Shown here: positions 1 through 8,656 of the stretch, one piece after another
How the letters are laid out: each line of letters starts with the position of its first letter
Position numbering within the stretch: the first letter of the stretch is position 1
DNA from: Micromonospora parva
GTDB lineage: Bacteria > Actinomycetota > Actinomycetes > Mycobacteriales > Micromonosporaceae
DNA length: 64,000 nucleotides
Reading direction: 5' to 3'
Assembly: GCF_000718515.1 (NCBI RefSeq)
Contig: NZ_JNZS01000017.1
Coordinates: 1-64,000, forward strand
Notes under the pieces: model-generated
The model's input: the letters and a program-made list of their open reading frames with translations, nothing else
Database searches by the model: none
What the model was told of the DNA's origin: nothing
Translations under genes and position numbers: made by a program

Positions 1-2
1 AC

Positions 3-68
3 CCGGACGCCTACGCCCAGTGGGAGCAGCAGGCCACCGACCTCGTCGCCCAGCACTGGAACAGCTGA
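3..68 (+). CDS. C-terminal end of an unidentified protein (partial)
   Basis: Only the last 21 codons of a gene entering from the left edge are present, ending in TGA. The tail reads in part DAYAQWEQQATDLVAQHW, which I do not recognise. That it is a true gene end is supported by the strong hairpin that follows about 50 bases later. The function cannot be inferred from so short a piece. Confidence 0.5.
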   Translation, partial: PDAYAQWEQQATDLVAQHWNS

Positions 69-118
69 CCACCAGCACACCCGCACCACCGCACGGTAGG
101 ACCGTGAGAACACCGACC

Positions 119-154
119 GCTGGCCGGCACCCGCAACCCGGGGTGCCGGCCAGC
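119..154 (+). terminator. Intrinsic-type terminator hairpin after the left-edge gene
   Basis: A perfect 13-base stem, GCTGGCCGGCACC at 119-131 paired with 142-154, encloses a 10-base loop. It lies about 50 bases past the stop at 68. There is no long U tract, as is common for GC-rich actinobacterial terminators. Confidence 0.7.
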
Positions 155-202
155 GGCGTTTGCATTGCCATCGACCGCCCGGCACCCGCACCATTGACCA
201 CC

Positions 203-411
203 TGACGCCAGACGCCCGGCCACCGGAACACCGGACGCCGGAACGACAGACGCCGGACCCGGAACGCCAGACGCCAGACGCCAGACGCCAGAACGACAGA
301 CACCGGACCCGGAACGCCAGACGCCAGACGCCAGACACCGGACCCGGAACGCCAGACACCGGACCCCGCAATGCCAGACGCCGGGACACCGGGACGCCGG
401 GACGCCGGCCG
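203..411. repeat. Degenerate heptamer tandem repeat, GACGCCA-like
   Basis: About 200 bases consist of seven-base variants (GACGCCA, GACGCCG, GACACCG) broken by GACCCG and GAACGCCA variants. They form a higher-order pattern in which a GACACCG-GACCCG-GAACGCCA-GACGCCA block recurs. No convincing gene is present; the reading frames through it are repetitive and lack codon bias. It is probably a slippage-prone intergenic array. Confidence 0.75.
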
Positions 412-482
412 TGATGGTGGGGGTGGGCCATGCAGGGGGTCACCGGGCTGCTCGGATGACCTCATCAAGCAGCGTTCGTTTA

Positions 483-533
483 CAGATCTTGGACACTTTC
501 CGTTCCGCCCTAACGGAAACTGTCCAAGATCTG
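483..533. repeat. Long dispersed palindrome, copy 1
   Basis: Arms of 22 bases (483-504 and 512-533) carry the core AGATCTTGGACACTTTCCG and pair with one mismatch around a 7-base loop. The same sequence recurs at 8026-8078. It sits 33 bases past the stop codon of the acetyltransferase gene and is clearly lower in GC than its surroundings. Confidence 0.85.
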
Positions 534-566
534 CAGGGATACCCCACCGCGGCCCACCCGCAGCGG

Positions 567-1406
567 TCAGAAGAGGACGGTGGCCAGGGTGCCGATCGGC
601 TGGAAGCCGCATCGCTCGTAGACGCGGCGGGCCGGGAGGTTGAAGTCGTTGACGTACAGGCTGACGGTGGGGGCGACCCGCAGCAGCGCGTCGCGCACCA
701 CGGCTGCCATGGCGGCGGTGGCGATCCCCCGGCCCCGCCACTCCGGTGCCACCCAGACGCCCTGGATCTGCGCCGTCCGCTTGGTGACAACGGCGAGTTC
801 GGCCTTGAACACCACTTTGCCGTCGATGATGCGGGCATACGCGCGACCGGTCCGGACCAGGTCGTTGACCCGCCGGCGGTAGCTGCGTCCGCCGTCCTCG
901 GCCAGTGGGGAGACGCCGACCTCTTCGGTGTACATGGCTACCGCCGCCGGGAAGAGCCGGTCGACCTCGCCGGAGCGGACCTGGCGTACCTCCGGGTCGG
1001 CCGGTACGGGTGGCAGCGTGTCGGTGACCAGCAGCGGCTGATTGGGGCGGACGTCTCGCGCTGGCCCCCAGGTGTCGGAGAGGCGGTCCCACAGCCCGAG
1101 GACGGCGTCGGCCCGGCCGACGATGGAGGAGCAGAGCCGTTCCTCGCCGGCGAGCAGGTCGGCGAAGGCGCCCACCGCGGCATCGCTGGCCAGCACCGGG
1201 GTCAGGTTGCCGCCGAGCCAGCAGAGTGATTCGAGGTTGCGGCGGGCTCCGTACCCCAGGATTCTGCCTTCGGCCCGCCACCAGGAGAGCCCGCGCGCGG
1301 CGATCCGCTCGGCGACCTGCGCGCCCGCGAACGGGTCATGGTCGAGCAGTCGCTCGACCGCGCGCCGCTCCGATTCCCCCAGTTGGCGTACCGGCACCGT
1401 CAGCAC
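567..1406 (-). CDS. GNAT N-acetyltransferase with N-terminal DUF4081-like domain
   Basis: A 279-residue protein. The C-terminal half carries a GNAT fold with the acetyl-CoA loop WVAPEWRGRGIATAAM around residues 218-233 and a final YVNDFNLPARRVYERCGF strand-helix. The N-terminal half resembles the DUF4081 domain found on actinobacterial acetyltransferases beside ispG. The substrate is unknown. The GTG start lies 5 bases after the stop of the MFS gene, so the two are probably cotranscribed. In mycobacteria this gene directly follows ispG; here the PadR/MFS pair lies between them. The family assignment is firm, the role is not known. Confidence 0.85.
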   Translation of the reverse strand: MLTVPVRQLGESERRAVERLLDHDPFAGAQVAERIAARGLSWWRAEGRILGYGARRNLESLCWLGGNLTPVLASDAAVGAFADLLAGEERLCSSIVGRADAVLGLWDRLSDTWGPARDVRPNQPLLVTDTLPPVPADPEVRQVRSGEVDRLFPAAVAMYTEEVGVSPLAEDGGRSYRRRVNDLVRTGRAYARIIDGKVVFKAELAVVTKRTAQIQGVWVAPEWRGRGIATAAMAAVVRDALLRVAPTVSLYVNDFNLPARRVYERCGFQPIGTLATVLF

Positions 1407-1411
1407 GACTA

Positions 1412-2665
1412 TCAGCCTGCCAGATTGACCCCCCGCTCCGCCGGTCGAGTGACAAGGCCGGCACCGGCTTCACGGGGCGGCGTCCGCCCGGCCCATCGGA
1501 CGACCGGGGGCACCAGGGCTCCGAGCAGGAGGAACAGGGCACCGAGCACAAGCCAGCCGGGTACGCCCCAGCCGAGCGCAAGGGAGGTCACCACCACCGG
1601 CGCGAGCATCTTGCCCAGTTCGTAGCCCATGCCGTACGCGCCCTGGTACTGCCCCTGGGCGTCCGCCGGTGCCAGCCCGAAGGAGATGCCCCAGCCGGCG
1701 GCGGAGTGCCACAGCTCACCGGTGACGTGGGCGACCGCCCCGAGGCCGAGCAGGCTCACCGCGCCGGCCGTGGGCAGCGCACCGCTGGCGGCGAAGAGTA
1801 CGCAGGCCAGGGCGATGGCGACGCCGGCTCGACGGGCGGCGCGGGCGGCTCCGGGCACTGTGGCGGCGGTACGCGCGGCGCGGACCTGAAGGAGCACCAC
1901 CAGCACGGTGTTGACAAGCGTCAACGCGGAGATCATCCAGGCGGGGGCCCGGGTGTGGCCGGCGATCCACAGCGGCAGAGCGATGGTGAGCAGGCTGAAG
2001 TGCATCGACATCAGCCCGTCGACCAGTGTGAAGGCGAGGAACGGGCGATCGCGGAGGGCGACCAGTCGAGGGCCGTGCGCCGGGGCGGCGACCGGGGCGA
2101 CGGTCGGCAGTCGGAGGAAGATCACCGCCGCGGCCAGTGACGTCGCCGCCGAGGCCAGGATCAGCGCGACGTAAGCGGTGCGGGTGTCGGCGGCGATGGC
2201 GAAGCCGCCGAGGACGGCACCGACGGAGATCCCGACGTTGGTGGTGGCTCGCAGGTAGGCGCGGGTGCGGACCCGCTCGCCGGCCGGGATCGCTCCGGCG
2301 ATCAGCGCGCCGCGGGCGCCGCGTTCGATCGCGTCGGCGAGCGCGGTGGCGGCTCCCACCAGTACGAGCGTGGGCAGCGACCGGACGGCGATCAGGCCGA
2401 TGGTGAGGGTGCCGGCGGCGAACAGCGCACCGACCTGCACTCCACGTGGGCCGACGCGGTCGGCCAGGTAGCCGCTCGGTGTGCTGGCCAGCACCCCGAC
2501 CAGAGCCGAGATGGTCAGCCCGATGCCCACCTGGGTTGCCGAGAGGCCGACCGACCGGGTGAGGAAGAGCGCGCTGGCGACGAGCCAGAGGCCCCGCCCG
2601 ACGGTCTTGACCAGGGTGCCGAGGGTGAGGACCCGGGACGGACCCGGCGGGGGTAGCAGGCGCAT
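1412..2665 (-). CDS. MFS transporter (drug-exporter type)
   Basis: A 417-residue, strongly hydrophobic protein with about 12 predicted membrane segments. An MFS-like loop, GYLADRVGPRGVQVG, lies near residue 65. I place the start at the ATG at 2665 rather than the upstream GTG-type extension. The first transmembrane helix follows soon after, and a TAAAGT box lies exactly 7 bases upstream, suggesting a leaderless mRNA. It is divergent from the PadR gene and separated by a palindromic operator, so it is the likely target of that repressor. The exported compound is unknown. The acetyltransferase gene follows immediately. Confidence 0.85.
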   Translation of the reverse strand: MRLLPPPGPSRVLTLGTLVKTVGRGLWLVASALFLTRSVGLSATQVGIGLTISALVGVLASTPSGYLADRVGPRGVQVGALFAAGTLTIGLIAVRSLPTLVLVGAATALADAIERGARGALIAGAIPAGERVRTRAYLRATTNVGISVGAVLGGFAIAADTRTAYVALILASAATSLAAAVIFLRLPTVAPVAAPAHGPRLVALRDRPFLAFTLVDGLMSMHFSLLTIALPLWIAGHTRAPAWMISALTLVNTVLVVLLQVRAARTAATVPGAARAARRAGVAIALACVLFAASGALPTAGAVSLLGLGAVAHVTGELWHSAAGWGISFGLAPADAQGQYQGAYGMGYELGKMLAPVVVTSLALGWGVPGWLVLGALFLLLGALVPPVVRWAGRTPPREAGAGLVTRPAERGVNLAG

Positions 2666-2672
2666 GACCGAG

Positions 2673-2678
2673 ACTTTA
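2673..2678 (-). promoter_or_regulatory. Leaderless -10 box of the MFS gene
   Basis: TAAAGT on the minus strand fits TANNNT and leaves 7 bases to the ATG at 2665. A CGTACGTACG palindrome lies just upstream. No clear -35 is visible. Confidence 0.45.
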
Positions 2679-2728
2679 GCAAGACGTACGTACGGTTTGG
2701 GAACCGCTGGTTGCCGACGATGCATTGC

Positions 2729-2754
2729 CGATATATCGTTGATGCATCAGCGAT
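2729..2754. promoter_or_regulatory. Candidate PadR operator
   Basis: Two overlapping palindromes lie between the divergent MFS and PadR genes. CGATATATCG occupies 2729-2738, and a 20-base dyad centred on TGATGCATCA (2735-2754) has ATCG and CGAT flanks. This AT-rich island in GC-rich DNA is where PadR-type repressors usually bind. Binding here is inferred. Confidence 0.6.
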
Positions 2755-2777
2755 AGTCCTCCGAAGGGAAGAGCCCG

Positions 2778-3374
2778 ATGAGGTTCCACCGACAGCACCA
2801 CCCGATGCACGAAGCCCGGATGCGGGGATTCGGCTTCCCGCCGGTCCCGCCCGGCCCGCACGGTCATGGCCACGAGCACGGACCCGGCGGCGGCCCCTGG
2901 GGCGGCCGGGGCCGTGGACGGGGTCGGGGCCGACGCCCCAACGTCCGCGCCTCCGTCCTGGCCCTGCTCACCGAGCGGCCGATGCACGGCTACGAGATGA
3001 TCCAGGAGATCGACTCCCGCACCGGCGGTGCGTGGCGGCCGAGCCCGGGCTCGATCTACCCCACCCTCCAGCTACTGGAGGACGAGGGCGTGATCGTCGC
3101 CAGCACCGAGGAGTCCGGTGGTGGGCGGAAGCGGTTCACCGTCAGCGAGGCCGGTCAGGCCGAGGCCACCGAGGCCGCGCAGACCCCGCCGTGGGCGGAC
3201 GTCGCCCAGGGCACGGTGAGCAGCTGGCACGACATCCGCGACTCCGGCGCACAGGCGATGAACGCCCTGCGCCAGGTGATGATGCACGGCACCGACGACC
3301 AGCGCGAGCGGGCCGCTCAGGTGCTCGACGAGACCCGACGCAAGCTGTACGCAATCCTCGCCGAATCCGAGTGA
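2778..3374 (+). CDS. PadR-family transcriptional regulator
   Basis: A 198-residue protein. Residues 1-52 are a His/Gly/Arg-rich, probably disordered lead with repeated GRGRGR. The PadR winged helix follows (about 55-130), with LTERPMHGYEMIQEI and the signature SPGSIYPTLQLLEDEG. A C-terminal dimerisation helix completes it. A ribosome-binding site (AAGGGAAG) precedes the ATG. It probably represses itself and the divergent exporter, as PadR proteins often do. The His-rich N-terminus could bind metal, but that is speculative. It is followed by a bidirectional terminator shared with ispG. Confidence 0.88.
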   Translation: MRFHRQHHPMHEARMRGFGFPPVPPGPHGHGHEHGPGGGPWGGRGRGRGRGRRPNVRASVLALLTERPMHGYEMIQEIDSRTGGAWRPSPGSIYPTLQLLEDEGVIVASTEESGGGRKRFTVSEAGQAEATEAAQTPPWADVAQGTVSSWHDIRDSGAQAMNALRQVMMHGTDDQRERAAQVLDETRRKLYAILAESE

Positions 3375-3507
3375 CGCCAGCACCGCGCCACGACGCCCGA
3401 GCGCCACAGACACGAACGCACCACGAGACACGAACATCACCACGAGACGCGAACATCACCACGAGCACGAGCGCCACAACCCACGAAAACCACAGCAGCA
3501 CTGACGC

Positions 3508-3543
3508 GAAGCGGCCGTTCCCCGAATGGGGAACGGCCGCTTC
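3508..3543. terminator. Bidirectional terminator between padR-type gene and ispG
   Basis: A perfect 16-base stem (GAAGCGGCCGTTCCCC, 3508-3523, with 3528-3543) closes a GAAT loop between convergent genes. Confidence 0.9.
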
Positions 3544-3557
3544 GTCCAGATGGAAAA

Positions 3558-4730
3558 TCAGTGCACGGTGACGGTCGGGCCGGTGACCAGCCCGCGCAGC
3601 TCCTCGGGGAGTTCGGCGCCCATCTCGTCGGCGATCCGCAGCGCCTCCTCGATCAGCGTCTCGACGATCTGCGCCTCAGGCACCGTCTTGACGACCTGCC
3701 CCTTCACGAAGATCTGGCCCTTGCCGTTGCCGGAGGCGACGCCGAGGTCGGCTTCCCGAGCCTCACCCGGACCGTTGACGACGCAGCCCATGACGGCGAC
3801 CCGCAGCGGCACCGGCAGCCCTTCCAGACCGGCGGTGACCTCCTCGGCGAGCTTGTAGACATCCACCTGGGCCCGCCCACAGGACGGGCACGAGACGATC
3901 TCCAGGCCGCGCTCGCGCAGACCGAGGGACTCCAGGATCTGGTTGCCGACCTTGATCTCTTCCACCGGCGGGGCGGAGAGCGACACCCGGATCGTGTCGC
4001 CGATCCCCTCGGCCAGCAGCGCGCCGAAGGCGACCGCCGACTTGATGGTGCCCTGGAACGCCGGCCCGGCCTCGGTGACGCCGAGGTGCAGCGGGTAGTC
4101 GCACTGCTCGGCGAGCTGCCGGTACGCCCGGATCATCACGACCGGGTCGTTGTGCTTCACCGAGATCTTGATGTCGCGGAAGCCGTGCTCCTCGAAGAGC
4201 GAGCACTCCCACAGCGCCGACTCGACAAGCGCCTCGGCGGTGGCCTTGCCGTACTTGCTCAGCAGGCGCTTGTCCAGCGACCCGGCGTTGACGCCGATCC
4301 GGATCGGCACCCCCGCGTCCCCGGCGGCCCGGGCGATCTCCTTGACCTTGTCGTCGAACTGGCGGATGTTGCCCGGGTTGACCCGGACCGCCGCGCAGCC
4401 GGCGTCGATCGCGGCGAAGACGTACTTGGGCTGGAAGTGGATGTCGGCGATCACCGGGATCTGCGACTTCTTGGCGATCGCGGGCAGCGCCTCCACGTCG
4501 TCCTGGGACGGCACCGCCACCCGGACGATCTGGCAGCCGGACGCGGTCAGCTCGGCGATCTGCTGAAGGGTCGCGTTGACGTCGGAGGTGAGGGTCGTGG
4601 TCATCGACTGCACCGACACCGGAGCGCCACCACCGACCGGAACCGAACCGACCATGATCTGGCGGCTGGCCCGACGGGGAGCGAGCGACGGGGGCGGCAC
4701 GGCGGGCATACCGAGACTGATAGCTGTCAC
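3558..4730 (-). CDS. ispG: 4-hydroxy-3-methylbut-2-en-1-yl diphosphate synthase
   Basis: IspG (GcpE) converts MEcPP to HMBPP in the MEP isoprenoid pathway and uses a 4Fe-4S cluster in the cytosol. This 390-residue protein has the TIM-barrel half ([18 protein letters not shown] near residue 42) and the C-terminal cluster half. The latter carries CPSC near residue 280 and the signature [10 protein letters not shown] near residue 317. I chose the GTG at 4730, giving VTAISLGMP, because other actinobacterial IspG proteins begin this way and GGTGAG sits 7 bases upstream. It is cotranscribed with the site-2 protease and dxr. Confidence 0.96.
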   Translation of the reverse strand: MTAISLGMPAVPPPSLAPRRASRQIMVGSVPVGGGAPVSVQSMTTTLTSDVNATLQQIAELTASGCQIVRVAVPSQDDVEALPAIAKKSQIPVIADIHFQPKYVFAAIDAGCAAVRVNPGNIRQFDDKVKEIARAAGDAGVPIRIGVNAGSLDKRLLSKYGKATAEALVESALWECSLFEEHGFRDIKISVKHNDPVVMIRAYRQLAEQCDYPLHLGVTEAGPAFQGTIKSAVAFGALLAEGIGDTIRVSLSAPPVEEIKVGNQILESLGLRERGLEIVSCPSCGRAQVDVYKLAEEVTAGLEGLPVPLRVAVMGCVVNGPGEAREADLGVASGNGKGQIFVKGQVVKTVPEAQIVETLIEEALRIADEMGAELPEELRGLVTGPTVTVH

Positions 4731-4739
4731 TTCAAGCAC

Positions 4740-5990
4740 TCACCTTGAGAAGAGCGTGATCGGGTTGACGACGTCCGCGGCGATGGTCAGCAGCGTGAAC
4801 GCGCCACCGATCAGGATCACCACGTACGTGAAGGGCATCAGTTTGAGGTAGTCCACCCGGCCGGGGTCGGCCCGACCGATCCGCGCGTAGACCCAGGAGC
4901 GGGCCCGTTCGAACCAGGCGATGGCGATGTGGCCGCCGTCCACCGGGAGCAGCGGCAGCAGGTTGAACACGCCGATGAAGAAGTTCAGCGACACGAAGAG
5001 CATGAAGAAGACCAGCCAGGCGTTGTTCTCCACCGCCTCGCCGCCGAGCCGGCTGGCGCCGACCACGCTGATCGGGGTGTCGACGTCCCGTTCGCCGCCG
5101 GTGAGGGCGGTCCACAGGGCGGGGACCTTCTGCGGGAGGCGCTGGAGCGCCTGGGCGGTGCCGACGGCCAGGTCACCGGTGAAGTCGGCGGTGGCGCCGA
5201 AGGCGCCGACCGGGCCGTACGTCACGCGGGTGGGCGTGCTCGGAACGAGCCCGACGCCAAGCGCGGCCACCGGCGCGGCGGTGCCGTTGGGATCGTCCAG
5301 CGGCGGGCGCTGGGTCTGCGCGAGCACCGTGCTGGTGGTGGCGGGCTGCCCGTCGCGGACGTACGCGATCTGCGCGGTTTCGCCCGGCTTGAGGCTGCGC
5401 AGCGTGGTGAGCAGGTCGCCGTAGTTGCCGATCGGGGTGCCGTTGATCGAGGTGATCCGGTCACCGTTCTTCAACTGCGCCTGGGCGGCCGGGCTGGCCG
5501 CGTCGGCGGAGGTGCACGCCCGCACCGCGTTCTCCGGGACCACGCAATCGCTGAGCTGGATGACGGCGGGCTCCTGGCGGGCCTGCGCGTCGGTGGTCGG
5601 GAAGTCGGGGTTGGGCAGGCCGGCGGAGACGGCGAGGATCCAGATGGTGACCAGGGCGAGCGCGAAGTGCGTGATCGACCCGGCGGCCATCACGATCGTC
5701 CGTTTCCAGACCGGGTAGCGCCACATCACCCGCGACTCGTCGCCCGGCTCGACGTCGTCGTCCTGCGGCGTCATCCCGACGATCTTGCAGAAGCCGCCGA
5801 GAGGGATGCCCTTGAGTCCGTACTCCGTCTCACCCCGGCGGAACGACCAGATGGTGGGGCCGAAACCCACGAAGTACTTGGTGACCTTCATCCCGAACGC
5901 CTTGGCGGTCAGCAGGTGACCGGCCTCGTGCAGGCTCACCGAGATGAGAATGGCCAGGGCGAAGAGGACCACCCCGAGCAGGTACGACAT
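4740..5990 (-). CDS. Site-2 intramembrane metalloprotease (Rip1/RseP family, M50)
   Basis: A 416-residue membrane zinc protease that cuts membrane-held regulators such as anti-sigma factors in this family. The first helix carries the active site HEAGH (residues about 21-25, SLHEAGHLLTAKAFG). A central PDZ region spans about 170-260 (RITSINGTPIGNYGDLL). The last part holds the third ligand motif NLLPLLPVDGGHI. The start at 5990 overlaps the dxr stop by one base (TGATG), implying translational coupling. Position between dxr and ispG matches mycobacterial rip1. Substrates are not identifiable here. Confidence 0.93.
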   Translation of the reverse strand: MSYLLGVVLFALAILISVSLHEAGHLLTAKAFGMKVTKYFVGFGPTIWSFRRGETEYGLKGIPLGGFCKIVGMTPQDDDVEPGDESRVMWRYPVWKRTIVMAAGSITHFALALVTIWILAVSAGLPNPDFPTTDAQARQEPAVIQLSDCVVPENAVRACTSADAASPAAQAQLKNGDRITSINGTPIGNYGDLLTTLRSLKPGETAQIAYVRDGQPATTSTVLAQTQRPPLDDPNGTAAPVAALGVGLVPSTPTRVTYGPVGAFGATADFTGDLAVGTAQALQRLPQKVPALWTALTGGERDVDTPISVVGASRLGGEAVENNAWLVFFMLFVSLNFFIGVFNLLPLLPVDGGHIAIAWFERARSWVYARIGRADPGRVDYLKLMPFTYVVILIGGAFTLLTIAADVVNPITLFSR

Positions 5991-7201
5991 CAAGCTCCTT
6001 CCACCGAACCCGCGATGATCTCCTGCGCGTGCGCGCGCGCCCACGACTCGGCCGCGAGCACGTCCTCGACGGTACCTGGTTCGTCGAAGTCCGGAGCCTC
6101 CTCCAACACGCGTTCGAGTGTGTCGACGATGCCGAGGAACGGCAGCCGGCCCGCCACGAACGCGGCCACGCACTCCTCGTTCGCCGCGTTGTAGATCGCC
6201 GGGCGGCAGCGCCCGGCCTCCCCGGCGGCCTTGGCCAGGGCGACGGCCGGGAACGCCTCGTCGTCGAGCGGCGCGAACTCCCAGGTGTGCGCGGCCGTCC
6301 AGTCGACGGCGGTGGCGGCCTCGGGAACCCGGTCCGGCCAGCCCATGCCGAGCGCGATCGGCAGCCGCATGTCCGGTGGGCTGGCCTGGGCGATCGTCGA
6401 GCCGTCGACGAACTCGACCATCGAGTGGATCACCGACTGCGGGTGCACCATCACGGTGATGTCGGCGTAGGGCACGTCGAACAGCTCGTGCGCCTCGATC
6501 ACCTCCAGCGCCTTGTTGACCATGGTCGCGGAGTTGATCGTGACGACCGGCCCCATGTTCCAGGTCGGGTGCGCGAGCGCCTGCTCCGGCGTGACCTGCG
6601 TCAACTCGTCGCGCCGCCGACCCCGGAACGGGCCGCCGCTGGCCGTGACGATCAGCCGCCGCACCTCACCGCGCGCCCCGGAGCGCAGGCACTGGGCCAG
6701 CGCCGAGTGCTCCGAGTCGACCGGCACGATCTGCCCCGGCCGCGTCACCGCGGCCTTGACCAGCGGGCCGCCAGCCACCAGCGACTCCTTGTTGGCAAGC
6801 GCGAGGGTACGACCACCGCGCAGCGCGGCCAGCGTAGGAGCGAGGCCCAGCGAGCCGACCACCCCGTTGAGCACGATGTCGCACGGCCACTGGGCCAACT
6901 CGGTCATCGCGTCCGGGCCGGCCACGATCTTGGGAAGCTTGAAGTCACCGGTGGCCCAGCCGCGCCGGCTCGCCTCGGCGTAGAACGCGAGCTGCAGGTC
7001 CTGGGCGGCGGACGCCTTGGCCACCCCGACCGCCTCGACGCCCAGTTCGAGGGCCTGCGTGGCGAGCAGTTCGACATTGCCGCCGCCGGCACCGACGGCG
7101 ACGACCCGGAACCGGTCCGGGTTGCGCCGGACGATGTCGATGGCCTGGGTGCCGATCGAGCCGGTGGACCCGAGCAGAACGAGGTCGCGGGGGGAAGTCA
7201 C
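5990..7201 (-). CDS. dxr: 1-deoxy-D-xylulose-5-phosphate reductoisomerase
   Basis: Dxr makes 2-C-methyl-D-erythritol 4-phosphate from DXP with NADPH, the committed MEP step. The 403-residue protein begins with the Rossmann motif [16 protein letters not shown] and has the substrate-binding [13 protein letters not shown] and TASGGPFRG segments. The GTG at 7201 is preferred over one six codons earlier because GGGGAAG lies 8-9 bases before it and the family starts here. It is the first gene of the dxr/protease/ispG operon. Confidence 0.95.
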   Translation of the reverse strand: MTSPRDLVLLGSTGSIGTQAIDIVRRNPDRFRVVAVGAGGGNVELLATQALELGVEAVGVAKASAAQDLQLAFYAEASRRGWATGDFKLPKIVAGPDAMTELAQWPCDIVLNGVVGSLGLAPTLAALRGGRTLALANKESLVAGGPLVKAAVTRPGQIVPVDSEHSALAQCLRSGARGEVRRLIVTASGGPFRGRRRDELTQVTPEQALAHPTWNMGPVVTINSATMVNKALEVIEAHELFDVPYADITVMVHPQSVIHSMVEFVDGSTIAQASPPDMRLPIALGMGWPDRVPEAATAVDWTAAHTWEFAPLDDEAFPAVALAKAAGEAGRCRPAIYNAANEECVAAFVAGRLPFLGIVDTLERVLEEAPDFDEPGTVEDVLAAESWARAHAQEIIAGSVEGA

Positions 7202-7244
7202 GAAGCCATTCTTCCCCACCCGGGCTGCACGCCCGCTGGGAGCC

Positions 7245-7892
7245 TCAGGCCTCGCCGTCCGCCGACTCTTCCGGGGGCGCTTCCTCGCCGAGCAGGTCGT
7301 CCGGGTCGATGGTGAACTCGAACGGCTCGCGCATCACGAAGGGTGTCCCGGCCGCGGCGGCGGCCACCGGCCGGTACTCCCCCTCGGTCAGCTCGTACAG
7401 CGCGATGGTGGGCACCCGATTGCGCAGGTCGACCCGGAGGAAGAACGGCACACCGGCGGCGGCGTACTCGCGCGGACGGTCGATGATGTCCTTGCGCCGG
7501 TTTCCGGGCGAGACGATCTCCCCGAGAAGCACGGCGTGCCTGATGTCCATCGTCGTTCGGCCGCCGCCAGGAGCGTCGAGAATGACGATGTCCGGGATGA
7601 AGAGATCTTCGCCAGAGACGATGTTCGTCTCGAGATAGAGCCACAGCTTCGCCCGACGGGCCGCCTGCTTGAGGAGATAGGCGAGACCCAGCTCCGCGTC
7701 CTGATGGTCATACCCGGCATGTGGTGTCACGATCACGCTTCCGCTCAGGACCTCAACCTTGGGGCCGTTGGTCTCCGGCAACAGGTCGAGGGCGAGCTGC
7801 GCGGTCCACGGCTCGTCGTGCCACCGCAGCACGTCGAACGACGGCTCGGTGTGCTGCGGCGCCGGCTCCGGCGCGAACGCTGCCTGGGCCAT
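7245..7892 (-). CDS. Uma2-family protein (DUF820, restriction-endonuclease fold)
   Basis: A 215-residue protein of the Uma2 family, which has a PD-(D/E)xK nuclease fold. Visible core elements are [13 protein letters not shown], the acidic LFIPDIVIL and [16 protein letters not shown], which supplies the E-x-x-S region typical of the family. Such genes are multiplied in Micromonosporaceae and cyanobacteria, and their biological substrate is not established. A GAGGGGGTGAG ribosome-binding region precedes the ATG, and a TAGGCT box lies at 7931-7936 on the minus strand. A second family member lies at 46038-46613. Confidence 0.85.
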   Translation of the reverse strand: MAQAAFAPEPAPQHTEPSFDVLRWHDEPWTAQLALDLLPETNGPKVEVLSGSVIVTPHAGYDHQDAELGLAYLLKQAARRAKLWLYLETNIVSGEDLFIPDIVILDAPGGGRTTMDIRHAVLLGEIVSPGNRRKDIIDRPREYAAAGVPFFLRVDLRNRVPTIALYELTEGEYRPVAAAAAGTPFVMREPFEFTIDPDDLLGEEAPPEESADGEA

Positions 7893-8025
7893 CCGGGCTC
7901 ACCCCCTCAGCGGACCATCCTGCTCAGGTCAGCCTAGTCACCGCAGCCCCAGAAGCGCGGCATCGCACACCCGGTCCGTTGATCCGAGATGACGACATCG
8001 AGGCACGCGGCCTCACGTGGCGCGT

Positions 8026-8078
8026 GCAGATCTTGGACACTTTCCGTCATCGCCGAACGGAAAGTGTCCAAGATCTGC
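8026..8078. repeat. Long dispersed palindrome, copy 2
   Basis: Perfect 22-base arms (8026-8047 and 8057-8078) surround a 9-base loop and share AGATCTTGGACACTTTCCG with copy 1 at 483-533. One arm overlaps the end of the neighbouring membrane protein gene and supplies its stop codon. Confidence 0.9.
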
Positions 8079-8505
8079 GGGCCGGCACCCGATCGGCCTC
8101 GGTCCGGCGTCGTGCGACGGCCAGCCACACCGCTGCGCCGACGCAGAGGACGGCCAGCAGGGACAGCAGCACCAGGGCCGGATTGATCCAGGCGGGCACC
8201 AGGTCGTGGGTGGCGTTGCACCGATCGTGCAGCGGGAACCATCGCGACGACTCACGCCAGTGGGCGGCGCGGTAGGCACTGTCGTAGTTGACGCCGGCCT
8301 GTCGGCAGGACTCCGCCGAACTCATGGAGGAACCCGCGAACGCCCCGACGAACCACGTGACAGCGGTGGCGACGATCGAGAGGCCGGCCGTCGCGACGAA
8401 CCAGCCTGGAGTCTTCCACCGGCCGGTGAGCAGGGGTCGGCCCCAGAACCAGAGCAGGAACAGAGCGGGTACGGCGAGGCAGAGCCCGGTCGTGACGACA
8501 CCCAT
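8047..8505 (-). CDS. Small membrane protein of unknown function
   Basis: A 152-residue protein with three predicted membrane segments: about residues 4-22, 35-57 and 108-130. An extracytoplasmic loop between the second and third carries two cysteines (ESCRQAG and HDRCNATHD) and Trp/Arg-rich text. I do not recognise a characterised family. The ATG at 8505 is chosen because the first helix begins there and GGAAGG lies upstream; earlier in-frame starts add unlikely sequence. The last ten residues, RRSWTLSVRR, are encoded by the dispersed palindrome, so the ancestral C-terminus was probably different. Confidence 0.65.
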   Translation of the reverse strand: MGVVTTGLCLAVPALFLLWFWGRPLLTGRWKTPGWFVATAGLSIVATAVTWFVGAFAGSSMSSAESCRQAGVNYDSAYRAAHWRESSRWFPLHDRCNATHDLVPAWINPALVLLSLLAVLCVGAAVWLAVARRRTEADRVPARRSWTLSVRR

Positions 8506-8604
8506 CCCGTCTGTCCGCCTTCCCCCCAGCGAGCTGGTCTTGATCATTGCACGGGCTGGCTCGCCGCCGTGAGGCGTCCGCATCGTCACCCCCACAGCAC
8601 GGAA

Positions 8605-8637
8605 GTCGGGGTGCCCGCGCGCTGCGGACACCCCGAC
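8605..8637 (-). terminator. Terminator of the GH87 gene
   Basis: A GTCGGGGTG/CACCCCGAC stem extended by CCGC/GCGG lies directly after the stop at 8657, between it and the next co-directional gene. Confidence 0.8.
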
Positions 8638-8656
8638 GTCACCTAGCGCGTGCCGA

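Noticed and set aside
203..411. Possible repetitive protein gene
   Set aside because: Frames through the heptamer array lack a credible start, ribosome-binding site and codon bias, and the repeat length shifts between 6, 7 and 8 bases.
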